Positions 1 to 9,258 of a DNA stretch of 64,000 bases are shown piece after piece. This DNA is from Peristeroidobacter soli (GTDB taxonomy: Bacteria; Pseudomonadota; Gammaproteobacteria; Steroidobacterales; Steroidobacteraceae). Each line of letters begins with the position of its first letter. The first letter of the stretch is position 1. Location of the stretch: positions 372,001 to 436,000 of the forward strand of contig NZ_ML142848.1 of assembly GCF_004138485.1 (NCBI RefSeq), read 5' to 3'. The notes below the pieces were generated by a model, which saw nothing but the letters and a program-made list of their open reading frames with translations, made no database searches and was not told the DNA's origin. Both the position numbers and the translations under genes were made by a program.

Positions 1-1090
1 ACGGCCCCTGCGGCAAGGACATCGCATCGATGCGACCGGGTCGAGGCTGAAACCCTTCCCACGGATCTTCGGCCGCGATCCGGGCTTGCATGGCGTGGCC
101 ATGAATTTCTACGTCCTCTTGCGAGAAGCGCAGTGGTTCGCCGCGAGCGATTCGGATCTGCTCGGCGACGATATCGATGCCCGTGACCAATTCAGTGACG
201 CCGTGCTCGACCTGCAGGCGCGTGTTCATCTCGAGAAAATAGAACCGCTCGGCGGCGACGTCGACCAGGAACTCGACGGTGCCAGCGCTGCGGTAGCTCA
301 CGTCTTTCGTTAGTCGGATGGCGGACATCGCCACTGCTTGCCGTAAAGATTCGGGCAAGGCCGGGGCCGGCGCTTCTTCGATCAACTTCTGATGTCGGCG
401 TTGAACCGAGCAATCACGATCGCCCAGATGCACGACGTTGCCATGCGCATCGGCGAGCACTTGCACTTCAACATGACGTGCCGATGCAATGTAACGCTCC
501 AGATAAACCTCGGCCCGGCCGAACGCGGCATTGGCCTCACGCCCCGCGGATTGCAGAGCCGTCGCGAGTTCGTCGGGCCCGCGCACGATGCGCATGCCAC
601 GACCGCCACCGCCGAAGCATGCCTTCACGACCAGCGGATAGCCGATTTTCTCGGCGATATCCATGGCACTGGACGCGTCTTTAATCGTGCCCGATGAGCC
701 AGGTAGCAGCGGCACTCCGCTGCGACGGGCGGCATCGCGAGCTGCAACCTTGTCACCCATCTGCGCGATGGTGCCCGGCTGCGGGCCTACGAAGATCAGG
801 CCCGCGTCGATGACCGCTTGCGCGAACTCGGCATTCTCACTGAGCAGACCGTAACCGGGATGCACAGCATCGGCTCCAGACTCGCGCGCGACCGCGACGA
901 TCTTGTCGATGTCGAGATACGACTCACGCGCCGGCGCGGGACCGAGTCGATGAGCTTCGTCCGCGAGCCGCGTGTGTAATGCGCCAGCGTCAGCGTCGCT
1001 GTAGACCGCGATGGCTCGAACGCCAAGCTCGCGACAGGCCCGAACGATGCGCACCGCCACTTCGCCGCGATTGGCAATCAGAAGCTTCAA
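1..1090 (-). CDS. Biotin carboxylase subunit of an acyl-CoA carboxylase (C-terminus off the left edge)
   Basis: ATP-dependent carboxylation of biotin for an acyl-CoA carboxylase. The frame opens with TTG at 1090-1088, six bases after GGAGAG, and reads KLLIANRGEVAVRIVRA, the standard biotin carboxylase N-terminus. It continues through VHPGYGLLSENAEF, the ATP-grasp loop FGGGGRGMR, HLGDRDCSVQRRHQK and EMNTRLQVEH, and leaves the window near GFQPRPGRI. About 363 residues are visible. Whether the missing part adds a biotin carrier domain cannot be seen. It is the third gene of a leftward operon behind the carboxyltransferase and the flavin reductase (37-base gap), so the partner is almost certainly the carboxyltransferase at 2243-3823. 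The substrate acyl-CoA is not determined by the sequence; propionyl-, methylcrotonyl- and geranyl-CoA carboxylases share these motifs. Confidence 0.93.
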   Translation of the reverse strand, partial: MKLLIANRGEVAVRIVRACRELGVRAIAVYSDADAGALHTRLADEAHRLGPAPARESYLDIDKIVAVARESGADAVHPGYGLLSENAEFAQAVIDAGLIFVGPQPGTIAQMGDKVAARDAARRSGVPLLPGSSGTIKDASSAMDIAEKIGYPLVVKACFGGGGRGMRIVRGPDELATALQSAGREANAAFGRAEVYLERYIASARHVEVQVLADAHGNVVHLGDRDCSVQRRHQKLIEEAPAPALPESLRQAVAMSAIRLTKDVSYRSAGTVEFLVDVAAERFYFLEMNTRLQVEHGVTELVTGIDIVAEQIRIARGEPLRFSQEDVEIHGHAMQARIAAEDPWEGFQPRPGRIDAMSLPQGP

Positions 1091-1127
1091 ACCGATCTCT
1101 CCAATACCTGCCGCGTGTATGCGAGCA

Positions 1128-2243
1128 TCAGAACAATCTCTCCAGCACCTGCGGCGTATACGGCCGCAATTCATCGAATCTCTGCTCGCGCACCTTGCGC
1201 GCCCATTCATGGTCGGCGAGCAGCGCTCGCCCGACCGCGACCAGATCGAACTCGCCTGCTTCGAGCCGTTCGAGCAAGCTGTCGATGTTCGCAACTTCGG
1301 CCTGCTGATTGAGTGCTCGGTCCCCGCGAGTGACCAACTCTTTAGACAGCCCCACACTGCCAACAGTCATCGCCGGTTTCCCAGTGAGCCGCTTGGCCCA
1401 CCCCGCCAGATTGAGCGTCGAGCCAGCGAACTCCGGTTCCCAATAGCGCCGCTGCGAGCAATCGAACGCGTCGACGCCAGCCGAAGCCAACACCTGCAAC
1501 AACTCACCCAGCTCTTCCGGCGTGCGCGCCAGCTTCGCGGCGTAGTCCTGCTCTTTCCACTGAGAGATACGGAACATGAGCGGGAAATCAGCGCCAACCT
1601 CGCGGCGAATGGCCTGCAACGTCTCAACCGCAAACCGCGTACGGCCCTCCAGATCACCGCCATACTCATCGTCACGCCGGTTGATCGGCTCCCAAAAGAA
1701 CTGATCAAACAGATAACCGTGCGCACCATGAATCGCCACGCCATCGAATCCCAACTCGCGCGCAGCCAGCGCCGCACGGGCAAACGCTTCAGTCACACCT
1801 CGAATCTCTTCCTGACTGGCCGGCGGTGCCACCGCACGCTTGTCCGGCAGAAACAGCCCCGACGGACTCACACTCGGCAAATGTTTGTTCGGATACTCCT
1901 GCGATGGCCGCCTGGAGACACCGACGTGCCAGAGCTGCGGCATGATCCTGCCGCCAACCTCATGCACCTCCTCCACCACTCGGCGCCACGCAGGCAGAGC
2001 GTCGCCATGAAACTGAGGCACGCGCACCGAATAGGACGCGACCGGATGATCCACCGTCGTCCCTTCAGTGATGATGAGTCCGCAATCGTTAGCCGCACGC
2101 CGCCGGTAATAAGCCGCGACATCGGCGCCCGGCACGCCTTCCGGTGAATGCCAACGAGTCATGGGCGCCATGACGACGCGATTCGGCAGTCGCAGTCCGT
2201 TCAGCGTGAACGGTTGAAACAGCGCGTCGACCGGCCGGCTCAT
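1128..2243 (-). CDS. NADH:flavin oxidoreductase, old yellow enzyme family
   Basis: FMN-dependent ene-reductase of about 371 residues. The N-terminus LFQPFTLNGLRLPNRVVMAPMTR is split here only by its usual family features: the LPNR and APMTR strands of the TIM barrel. The FMN/substrate histidine motif HGAHGYL is followed by FFWEPINRRDDEYGG, and the C-terminal VAVGRALLADHEW phosphate-binding strand is present. The start is the ATG at 2243, which overlaps the TGA of the carboxyltransferase gene (TGATG); a GTG one codon earlier is possible. In this operon it probably reduces or isomerises an alpha,beta-unsaturated carbonyl or acyl-CoA intermediate (2,4-dienoyl-CoA reductase-like role), but it lacks the C-terminal NAD(P)H/FAD extension of FadH. 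Substrate is inference. Confidence 0.9.
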   Translation of the reverse strand: MSRPVDALFQPFTLNGLRLPNRVVMAPMTRWHSPEGVPGADVAAYYRRRAANDCGLIITEGTTVDHPVASYSVRVPQFHGDALPAWRRVVEEVHEVGGRIMPQLWHVGVSRRPSQEYPNKHLPSVSPSGLFLPDKRAVAPPASQEEIRGVTEAFARAALAARELGFDGVAIHGAHGYLFDQFFWEPINRRDDEYGGDLEGRTRFAVETLQAIRREVGADFPLMFRISQWKEQDYAAKLARTPEELGELLQVLASAGVDAFDCSQRRYWEPEFAGSTLNLAGWAKRLTGKPAMTVGSVGLSKELVTRGDRALNQQAEVANIDSLLERLEAGEFDLVAVGRALLADHEWARKVREQRFDELRPYTPQVLERLF

Positions 2244-3823
2244 CACCAGCGCCCCGTCACTCGCACCGGCCGATCTCCCCAGGCAATGTCGATGGCTTGC
2301 GAGATCACATCGCGGGTCTGCGCCGGCTCGATCACATCATCGAGCGACAGATGCGCGGCGGCTTCCCAAGGCTCCGACTCGGTCACCCATTCTTGAATCA
2401 GTTGTGCCGCAAGCTCGGCTGCCGCCGCCTCGCCCTGCTCCCTCGCCACTTGATCCAAGCGGCGTCGATATACCGTCTGCACGCCGGCCTCCGGCGCCAT
2501 GAATCCCATCTCGGCCGTCGGCCACGCGAATTGAAAACTGGGATGGGTCGGTCGTCCGCCCATCGCGAAATGACCGCCGCCGTAGGCTTTGCGAATCACG
2601 ACACCGATCTTCGGCACCTTGGCATCGGCAATGCGCGACACCAGCTTCTCGTACGCATGCAGGATGCCGTTGCGCTCGGCTTCCGTACCGATCAACAAGC
2701 CAGGCACATCGTGCAGAAACACCAGCGGCAGGTTGAACGTGTCGCACAGATGCACGAAATCGTGTTCCTTACGCAGCGCATGCGGATCGAGCGCGCCGGC
2801 ACCGATCAACGGCTGATTCGCCACGATGCCCACCGGGTGACCATCGATGCGCGCCAACGAACAAATCAAACTCGGCCCCCACTCCGCGCCCCACGGCAGA
2901 ATGCTGGCCTCGTCGGCAATGGCCTCGATCACCTGATTCATGTCGTACGCGGACTTCGAGCCGGTCGGCACGATCGTTGTGAGATCGCCAGGCGGGCGTG
3001 CCGGTGCGCGGGCCGGTGCAACCGGCGCGGGCAACGACGCATTCGCGGGCAAGAAGGAAAGAAAGGCGGCGATCGCATCCATCGCCTCGCGCTCGTTATC
3101 GACCGCGAGCAATGCATTGCCAACGATGAGCGCCGCGGCCGGCCCACCGAGCTCCTGATCGGTGACTTCCTGAGCAATCGCCGCTGAGACCACCGACGGC
3201 CCGGACAGCGCGACCGAGCCGGTCTTCACCATCACCACGAAATGCGCCGTCGATGCATGCAACGCCGAGTCGCCGTACGACGGCCCGAGAATCGCCGCCG
3301 CTCTGGGCACCGGCGCCTGGCCTTCAGGCGATTTCACAAACGTCTTGAAATCGAGCGGCAGATGGCTGAAGCGCCAGCCCATCACATCGGGAATGCGCCC
3401 GCCGTCGGCATCACACAGCAGTACCAGCGGAAAGCCGAATCGTTGCGCCATCTCGATCAGCCGGCCCTGCTTGCGCATGCTGGTGGGCGCCGTCGTTCCG
3501 GCGAGCACGCTCGAATCGATGCCAACCACCCCGACCCGCCGGCCATCGAGCCGTGCAAAGCCGGTGACGACCGCGTCGCCCGGCACATGCCGTTCGGTGC
3601 GTCGTTCCGGCAGGCCGAGGGCGCCGATCTCAAACCACGATCCGTGGTCGACCAGCATCGCGACCCGCTCACGGACCGGCAGCCGGCCCGACGCCCGATG
3701 CCGCCGCAAGCCCTCTTCCCCACCCATTTCCCGCGCGCGCTGTTGTCGGGCGCGCAAATCGTCGACTTTCGCCTGCATGCCGCCCGATTCGGGGCGATTC
3801 ACGCTGTTATCTGACCTGTTCAT
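2243..3823 (-). CDS. Acyl-CoA carboxylase, carboxyltransferase (beta) subunit
   Basis: Transfers the carboxyl group from carboxybiotin to an acyl-CoA. About 526 residues with two crotonase-fold halves, the normal size for propionyl-/methylcrotonyl-/geranyl-CoA carboxylase beta subunits. Visible family segments are GRLPVRERVAMLVD, the N-terminal oxyanion region around LSGPSVVSAAIAQEVT and the C-terminal segment VRKAYGGGHFAMGG. The frame is open far upstream, but the ATG at 3823 (MNRSDN) gives the normal N-terminus; no strong ribosome site precedes it, and ATG further in (MQAKVDD) is an alternative. It is first in the leftward operon with the flavin reductase and biotin carboxylase. A perfect palindrome lies 38 bases upstream of the start. 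Which acyl-CoA is carboxylated is unknown. Confidence 0.92.
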   Translation of the reverse strand: MNRSDNSVNRPESGGMQAKVDDLRARQQRAREMGGEEGLRRHRASGRLPVRERVAMLVDHGSWFEIGALGLPERRTERHVPGDAVVTGFARLDGRRVGVVGIDSSVLAGTTAPTSMRKQGRLIEMAQRFGFPLVLLCDADGGRIPDVMGWRFSHLPLDFKTFVKSPEGQAPVPRAAAILGPSYGDSALHASTAHFVVMVKTGSVALSGPSVVSAAIAQEVTDQELGGPAAALIVGNALLAVDNEREAMDAIAAFLSFLPANASLPAPVAPARAPARPPGDLTTIVPTGSKSAYDMNQVIEAIADEASILPWGAEWGPSLICSLARIDGHPVGIVANQPLIGAGALDPHALRKEHDFVHLCDTFNLPLVFLHDVPGLLIGTEAERNGILHAYEKLVSRIADAKVPKIGVVIRKAYGGGHFAMGGRPTHPSFQFAWPTAEMGFMAPEAGVQTVYRRRLDQVAREQGEAAAAELAAQLIQEWVTESEPWEAAAHLSLDDVIEPAQTRDVISQAIDIAWGDRPVRVTGRW

Positions 3824-3860
3824 GGAGGTGGACGCTAACCGCAGGCCCGCAAAAGGAGGG

Positions 3861-3876
3861 CCTATCGTTCGATAGG
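3861..3876. promoter_or_regulatory. Palindromic operator, site 1 of 3
   Basis: CCTATCG-TT-CGATAGG is a perfect inverted repeat (7-base arms, 2-base spacer) in the divergent region between the carboxyltransferase (ATG at 3823) and the P450 (ATG at 3956). The same core with GGTG on its right flank recurs at 9181-9198 and 34682-34699. Length and symmetry suit a TetR-type repressor site. The TetR gene at 16161-16868 or the LuxR/MalT gene at 6007-8730 may encode the binder; this is inference. Confidence 0.7.
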
Positions 3877-3955
3877 TGCCCCTCCCAGGCCCGGATCGCA
3901 GGCTGTGCTCCAGCATGGCGGACCATTGTCCGCCGGCATGCGAACAGGGGATACG

Positions 3956-5167
3956 ATGAGCTGCCCGATCACCATGCGATCGCTGGAGAACGCCGACCCG
4001 TTTCCGGCTTACGAGACGCTGCGCGCGCAGGGCCCGGTGGTTTGGGACGAGTCGCTCAAGGGCTGGCTGGTGCTGGACTTCGAGCTGTGCCGGCACGTCG
4101 AATTCAACGAAGCCAGCCAGTTCCGGAACATGTACGCCGACGCCGACCCGCTCATCGTGGAGCTGAAAGGCGGCGCCGCCAACATCACGGTATCGCAAGG
4201 CGAGCAGCACTCGCGCATGCGCCGCTTTCACCAGACCCTGCTGTCGCCCAAGGCGTTGCAGTCCTATCGCGACCAGATCGTCACCCCCATCATTCAGGCC
4301 ATGCTCGAGCGCGTGCTCGCCAAGGGCGGCTCGGCCGATCTCGCCGCCGACTTCGGCGATGAAATTCCGCCGCGAGTCATCTGCGCCCTGCTCGGCATGC
4401 CGTGGCAGGACGAAGGACTGATTCGCAAGACGCTCGAGCTCAATGAAGAAATCATGAAATGGATCGGGCGCGGCTACTACGACGAAGCCAGCGTGCGCGA
4501 CGCCCGTGCCGCCTCCGCCGCCATCAACGAGATCCTGCTGCCCTTCATTCGCGAGCGTCGGGAACGGCCCCAGGACGATTTCATCAGCCGCGTGTGGCGC
4601 GAAGCTCCGCACGAATACGGCGAGCTTTCCGAAAGCGATGCGCTCGCCATTTGTCGCGAGCTGTATCTCGGCGGCGCCGACACCACCGTCCACGGCATCG
4701 CAAACTCGCTGTACTTGCTGTTGTGGAATCCGGAGATGCGCGCGGCCGTCGAGCGGGATCGCGAACAGATCGCCGGTGTGATCGAGGAAGCGCAACGTCT
4801 CTTCGGCTCACCGCAATGGCGCTATCGCCGCGCCAATCAGGACTGCGAGCTCGGTGGCGTCGAGGTGAAGAAGGATCAGATGATCGTGCTGCTGCATGGA
4901 GCCGCGAATCGCGATCCCAAACGCTTTGGCGAATGCCCTGCCGCGCCGGACCTGGCGCGGCCAAGACTGCGCGATCACCTCACATTCAACTACGGCCCGC
5001 GCAGCTGCGTGGGCATGGGGCTGGCGCGCATCGAAATGAAAGACGCGCTGAATGGCGTGCTCGATCGCCTGCCCAATGTCCGCCCCGATCCGAACGCCGA
5101 GCCGCCGCGCTTCGCCAATCTATTCATGCGCTCGTTCCGTCCCTTGCACGTGCGCTTCGACAGCTGA
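3956..5167 (+). CDS. Cytochrome P450
   Basis: Soluble bacterial class I P450 of about 403 residues, expected to hydroxylate a hydrophobic substrate with electrons from a ferredoxin/reductase not found in the window. The I-helix motif is LGGADTT with the acid-threonine pair. The ExxR element is EEAQR, and the haem loop is FNYGPRSCVGMG with the ligand cysteine at residue 351. The N-terminus lacks a membrane anchor. The ATG at 3956 follows AGGGG at 3946-3950 with a five-base gap, so it is preferred over the in-frame ATGs upstream. The gene is divergent from the carboxyltransferase operon across the palindrome at 3861, and is followed nine bases later by a SnoaL-like gene. The CYP family cannot be assigned by eye. 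Confidence 0.94.
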   Translation: MSCPITMRSLENADPFPAYETLRAQGPVVWDESLKGWLVLDFELCRHVEFNEASQFRNMYADADPLIVELKGGAANITVSQGEQHSRMRRFHQTLLSPKALQSYRDQIVTPIIQAMLERVLAKGGSADLAADFGDEIPPRVICALLGMPWQDEGLIRKTLELNEEIMKWIGRGYYDEASVRDARAASAAINEILLPFIRERRERPQDDFISRVWREAPHEYGELSESDALAICRELYLGGADTTVHGIANSLYLLLWNPEMRAAVERDREQIAGVIEEAQRLFGSPQWRYRRANQDCELGGVEVKKDQMIVLLHGAANRDPKRFGECPAAPDLARPRLRDHLTFNYGPRSCVGMGLARIEMKDALNGVLDRLPNVRPDPNAEPPRFANLFMRSFRPLHVRFDS

Positions 5168-5175
5168 GATCTCGA

Positions 5176-5967
5176 ATGAACAAGTTCGTGGCGCTGATGC
5201 GCCGTTACGTTTACGACTACACCAATCGCCACGACTTCGCGGTCTGCGACGAGATCATGGTGCCCGGCTACACCCTGCACATGGGCACCTATGACTTGAC
5301 TGGACGCGACACTCATTACAAGCCCGCCACCCACAAACAATTCCAGCAATTTCCGGGACTGAGCCTGACGGTCAACGAGATCGTCACCAATGGTTCGCGC
5401 TTGAGCCTGCGCTTCTCGGAGCACGGCGCATCGATGCGTCACAACGGTGCGCTCGCTTCGTGGGCCGGTATCGGCTTGTACAAATGGGACGGTGAACGAT
5501 TGACCGAGAACTATGTCGAACAGGACTACTACTCGCGACGCGAACAGCTCGCGAGCGGTCAACCGAAGCCGGTCGAGTCGCCCGCGCTCGCGCCTTGGGA
5601 TACGACACCGCAGCCGGAGAATCGCGAGGCGGAGAACCTGGTTCGAAAAGTGTTGAGCAATGGTGATCTCACGGCAACACCGGGCATCGAGTTCGACGAC
5701 GCGTGGACGGGCGCGCCACTGCAGAAAGTGTTGCAACCTGACGGCGCTGTAATCGACGACCTGTTCTCGGCGGGCGACAAAGTTGCGTTTCGTATCACTC
5801 AGTCGGGCCGACTGCTGGCGGATTTCGCGCCGGCCGAGCAGGTGGGCACGCCTGCGTTCCTGCACATGACCGGCATCGTCACGGTGCGCGACGGGCGGAT
5901 CGTCGGCGGTCGCGTGATTCGAGACCGACTCGGATTGTATCGAAGGCTTCATGCCAGCCAGCACTGA
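5176..5967 (+). CDS. Tandem SnoaL-like (NTF2-fold) protein
   Basis: About 263 residues that read as two consecutive NTF2/SnoaL-type cone domains. The first covers roughly residues 1-125 (VALMRRYVYDYTNRHDF, then LYKWDGERLTENYVEQDYY), the second roughly 150-263 (FSAGDKVAFRITQSGRLLADF, then GIVTVRDGRIVGGRVIRDRLG). Such proteins act as small cyclases, isomerases or binding proteins in polyketide and steroid pathways; no catalytic residue can be named here. The gene starts nine bases after the P450 stop and probably shares its transcript, which suggests it acts on the P450 product or substrate. Function beyond the fold is inference. Confidence 0.75.
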   Translation: MNKFVALMRRYVYDYTNRHDFAVCDEIMVPGYTLHMGTYDLTGRDTHYKPATHKQFQQFPGLSLTVNEIVTNGSRLSLRFSEHGASMRHNGALASWAGIGLYKWDGERLTENYVEQDYYSRREQLASGQPKPVESPALAPWDTTPQPENREAENLVRKVLSNGDLTATPGIEFDDAWTGAPLQKVLQPDGAVIDDLFSAGDKVAFRITQSGRLLADFAPAEQVGTPAFLHMTGIVTVRDGRIVGGRVIRDRLGLYRRLHASQH

Positions 5968-6006
5968 GGCTATGATGTCCAAAACACGGATCCGGGGGGA
6001 GCCGTT

Positions 6007-8730
6007 GTGGGAATTATTCGAACGCGGCTGACGCCGCCGACCGAGCCCGCCAGTCTGATCGCCAGGCCGCGGCTGTTGAAACGGCTCGACGAGATCGAGC
6101 ACACCGGCCTCACTGTCGTGCTGGCGCCCGCGGGTTATGGCAAGACGACACTGCTGGCGCAGTGGTATCGCACGCTGGTCTCGTCGGGTCGCGCATGCGG
6201 CTGGCTCACCGCCGATCCTTCCGATGGCGATACGGTCGGCATGCTCACGTACATCGCGGCCGCGCTGTCCGACGCTGGCGTGTCGCTCGAGCCGCGCCTC
6301 GAACGCATCCTGCGTACCGATGTCTTTCCGTCGAGCGAATTCCTGACGAACGTGATCATCGAGGCGCTGGAGCGCAACGGCGGCACCGTCTATCTGTTCA
6401 TCGACGATGCTCATCTGCTCGCGCCCGAACCCATTCATGCGCTGGGCCGCCTGATCGAACAGGCGCCGCCGACGACCTGTTTCATCACCGCGTCGCGTTC
6501 GCTGCCCGATCTGCATCTGGCCCGTGCCCGGGCGCGAGGCCACTTGCATGAAGTGCAGGCCGAGGATCTGAAGTTCACGCCCGACGAAACGCGGCACTTC
6601 ATCACCGAAGGCGATCATTCGCCGCTCGATGAACAGGACTTGTCGACGTTGCAACTGCGCACCGAGGGCTGGATCGCCGGTCTCAAACTCGCCACGCTCG
6701 CGCTACGTCGAGGCACCGCGCCGAAGGAATTGCTCGCCACGTTCAGCGGCAGCAATCGCTCGGTTTCGGATTTCTTCGCCGAAGAAGTGTTCTCGTCGCA
6801 GCCCGAATCAGTACGCGAGTTCCTGCTCAAGACCTCGGTGCTGGATCGCTTTTGTCCCGCGCTATGCGAAGCGGTGACCGGTCAGCCCGATGCGCGCCGT
6901 CAGCTGTATGAAATCGAGGAACGAGGGTTGTTCCTGTTGCAGCTGGACCAGGAACGCCACTGGCATCGCTATCATCATCTGTTCGCGACGTTCCTGCAGC
7001 GCCGTCTGCATGAGTACGACGCGCTGGCGCATCGCGATCTGCATCTGCGTGCGAGCGACTGGTTCTGGGAAACCGGCTCGCCGGTCGATGCGATCGAGCA
7101 CGCGCTCAAAGCCGAAGCACCGGAGCGCGCGGCCGAGCTGCTGGAGCGACGCTGCCAGGAACTCACATACGTCGGCAAGATCCGACTGGTCGCCAAATTC
7201 GCGGCGCAGATTCCGCAGGCGATCCTGCACCGATATCCCGGCGTACTGCTGACCGTGGCTTGGCGCCAGACGCGCGCCCTGCACTTCGAAGAAGCCGACG
7301 AGTTGATTCGCATCGCTGGCGAGCGCCTGGACCAGATGGCTGCCGCGAACGAAGTGCCGCCCGCAGAGCTGCGCCGTCTGCGCTATCTGCATTTGCATCG
7401 TGAGATGGTGCTCACCGCCGCGCGCGATCGCATGGCCGACGTGGAACGTCGCTGCCAGCATCTGCTCGATGAGTATCCGGAAGAACAGCATCCGTACCTC
7501 AAGGGCACGATTTACGGTCATCTGCTGGCCGCCCGGCGCGATCAGTTCAAGCTGTCGGACTACGAGAAGCTGTTCGCGACCTCGCAAGGTTTTTTGAAAC
7601 GCTCGGTCTACAGCTTCGCGGCCGTGGGTTTGCAGGCCGGCATCGGTCCCTTTCAATTTCTGGCCGGCAAGACCGCGGCCGCGCGCGCATTGCTGGAACA
7701 GGGCCGGGATGAAGGCGTTCGCTATAGCGGCCGCCATTCCTCGGCGACCGCTGTTTGCTCGCTGCCGCTGGCTCAGCTCGTGTACGAAAACAACGAAGTC
7801 GATCTGGCGGCGGAACTCGTCGATGAGGCCATGCCATCAGCGGTGGGTTACGGATTCGTCGATCAACTGGTCTCCGCGTTCGTCACTCGCACGCGCGTCC
7901 TGCATGCTCGGAACGACATCTCCGGCGCTTTCCAGATATTGGACGATGGCATGACCATCGCCGTCGAGCGCGACTTGGAGCGATTGAAGCTGGCGTTGCT
8001 GGCCGAGCGGGTCCGGCTGTTGATCGAGACCGGACAGCCCGACGAAGCCACGCGTCACGCCGCACTTCATGGAATTTCCGTGACGGATCGCGCTCCGACG
8101 CCGGGCGATGCCGTGACCACCCGCGATGAATATCGCGCCATCATCTGGGTGCGCGTGGCCTGCGCGACCGATCATCTGTTCGAAGCGACGACGGTGGCCC
8201 GCCAGTGGCGCAGCTTCTGTGCGGCCCGTGGCGCGACGCTGTCCTTGGTCCGTTGGGACATTCTGCTCGCTTGCATCCATTTCACCAGCGGCAACAAGCT
8301 CGCCGCTCAACGCGCGCTGCGCGAAGCACTGACGCACGGTGCGAACGTGCGCTGCGTTCGGAGCTTCCTCGACGAGGGTGCGATCATGCGCACTTTGCTC
8401 GAAACGGTTGAGCCGTCCGAGTCGACCCATCCCACCGACGCGTTCGCCGATGAGTTGCGGAGCCTGTTCGACGGCGGCGATCATCGTCCGCAACGCGCGC
8501 CGGATGACGCTACGACCGATGAAGGCCTGTACGGTCGTTTCAGTCAGCGCGAACGGGAGATTCTGAGCCTGGTTGCCTCAGGCCTGCGCAACAAGGAGGT
8601 CGCGGAGCGTCTCGGCATGACCGAGGGCACCATCAAGTGGTACCTGCAACAGGTCTACGACAAGATCGGTACGCGTCGTCGGCAGCGCGCGGTGGAACGA
8701 GCGCGGCAATTCGGGTTGATCGCCTCGTGA
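6007..8730 (+). CDS. MalT-like LuxR-family ATP-binding transcriptional regulator
   Basis: A 907-residue STAND-type regulator. The N-terminus has the MalT-like entry RPRLLKRLDEIEHTG, a Walker A motif APAGYGKTT near residues 40-48 and a Walker B strand VYLFIDDAH. A long helical, TPR-like middle follows. The C-terminus is a LuxR HTH (FSQREREILSLVASGLRNKEVAERLG, positions about 848-873, then a VYDKIGTRRRQRAVERAR recognition region). The start is GTG at 6007 after a GGGGGGA ribosome site. It lies 39 bases after the SnoaL-like gene and is likely co-transcribed with the P450. Proteins of this type are usually ligand- and ATP-dependent activators, so this is one candidate regulator of the surrounding catabolic operons. 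Confidence 0.92.
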   Translation: MGIIRTRLTPPTEPASLIARPRLLKRLDEIEHTGLTVVLAPAGYGKTTLLAQWYRTLVSSGRACGWLTADPSDGDTVGMLTYIAAALSDAGVSLEPRLERILRTDVFPSSEFLTNVIIEALERNGGTVYLFIDDAHLLAPEPIHALGRLIEQAPPTTCFITASRSLPDLHLARARARGHLHEVQAEDLKFTPDETRHFITEGDHSPLDEQDLSTLQLRTEGWIAGLKLATLALRRGTAPKELLATFSGSNRSVSDFFAEEVFSSQPESVREFLLKTSVLDRFCPALCEAVTGQPDARRQLYEIEERGLFLLQLDQERHWHRYHHLFATFLQRRLHEYDALAHRDLHLRASDWFWETGSPVDAIEHALKAEAPERAAELLERRCQELTYVGKIRLVAKFAAQIPQAILHRYPGVLLTVAWRQTRALHFEEADELIRIAGERLDQMAAANEVPPAELRRLRYLHLHREMVLTAARDRMADVERRCQHLLDEYPEEQHPYLKGTIYGHLLAARRDQFKLSDYEKLFATSQGFLKRSVYSFAAVGLQAGIGPFQFLAGKTAAARALLEQGRDEGVRYSGRHSSATAVCSLPLAQLVYENNEVDLAAELVDEAMPSAVGYGFVDQLVSAFVTRTRVLHARNDISGAFQILDDGMTIAVERDLERLKLALLAERVRLLIETGQPDEATRHAALHGISVTDRAPTPGDAVTTRDEYRAIIWVRVACATDHLFEATTVARQWRSFCAARGATLSLVRWDILLACIHFTSGNKLAAQRALREALTHGANVRCVRSFLDEGAIMRTLLETVEPSESTHPTDAFADELRSLFDGGDHRPQRAPDDATTDEGLYGRFSQREREILSLVASGLRNKEVAERLGMTEGTIKWYLQQVYDKIGTRRRQRAVERARQFGLIAS

Positions 8731-8734
8731 GATC

Positions 8735-9142
8735 TCAACGAGCCGCCGCGTAAACGCAGCGGCCGGTCGCCAATAACTTGCCCGCCGCGCTGTGGACTCG
8801 GACGTCCACCGTGACGATCCTCGACCCGGCTCGCAGCATCTCGGCCGTGATCATGAAATCGCCCTCGATGGCGTTGGCGTGAAAGTCGACGCGCATGTCG
8901 ATGGTCGGGCCGCTCTGCCCTTTCGCCGCCAGGATGACCGCAAACGCACTGACATCGATCACGCAGGCGAAGATGCCTCCGTGCGTCATCCCCTTCCCAC
9001 CTTCGAGCTCGGCGCGCCAGGGCATGCGCAACTGTGCACGTTGCGGTGAGGCTTCCACCGCCCGGATGCCCAGCCAGCGATTGAACGACGCCGAGGCCAG
9101 GCGCTCGTTGATCGCCTCCAGAGTCAGGACTGATTCGCTCAT
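8735..9142 (-). CDS. PaaI-family hotdog thioesterase
   Basis: A 135-residue single hotdog domain, normal length for PaaI/4HBT thioesterases, which hydrolyse acyl-CoA or aryl-CoA to free CoA. The segment GGKGMTHGGIFACVIDV carries the helix-start pattern HGG typical of the family. The downstream strand AKGQSGPTIDMRVDFH and the dimer strand follow. The gene is convergent with the LuxR gene (four-base gap) and divergent from the acyl-CoA dehydrogenase operon. The palindrome at 9181-9198 sits 39 bases upstream of its ATG, the same distance as site 1 from the carboxyltransferase. It may rescue stalled acyl-CoA intermediates of the pathway; the substrate is not known. Confidence 0.88.
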   Translation of the reverse strand: MSESVLTLEAINERLASASFNRWLGIRAVEASPQRAQLRMPWRAELEGGKGMTHGGIFACVIDVSAFAVILAAKGQSGPTIDMRVDFHANAIEGDFMITAEMLRAGSRIVTVDVRVHSAAGKLLATGRCVYAAAR

Positions 9143-9180
9143 GATTCGGATTAAACAGCAATCCTGCCGCGGGCGGGAGC

Positions 9181-9198
9181 GCTATCTTTCGATAGGTG
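9181..9198. promoter_or_regulatory. Palindromic operator, site 2 of 3
   Basis: GCTATCTTTCGATAGGTG contains the inverted repeat CTATC-N4-GATAG and is identical over 18 bases to the site at 34682-34699. It lies in the divergent region between the thioesterase (ATG at 9142) and the acyl-CoA dehydrogenase operon (start about 9259). Confidence 0.7.
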
Positions 9199-9258
9199 AT
9201 GGGCCCCCACCGCCGCCTCGACACTGCAACCCTCGAAACTACGCAGGTCGGGAACAGC

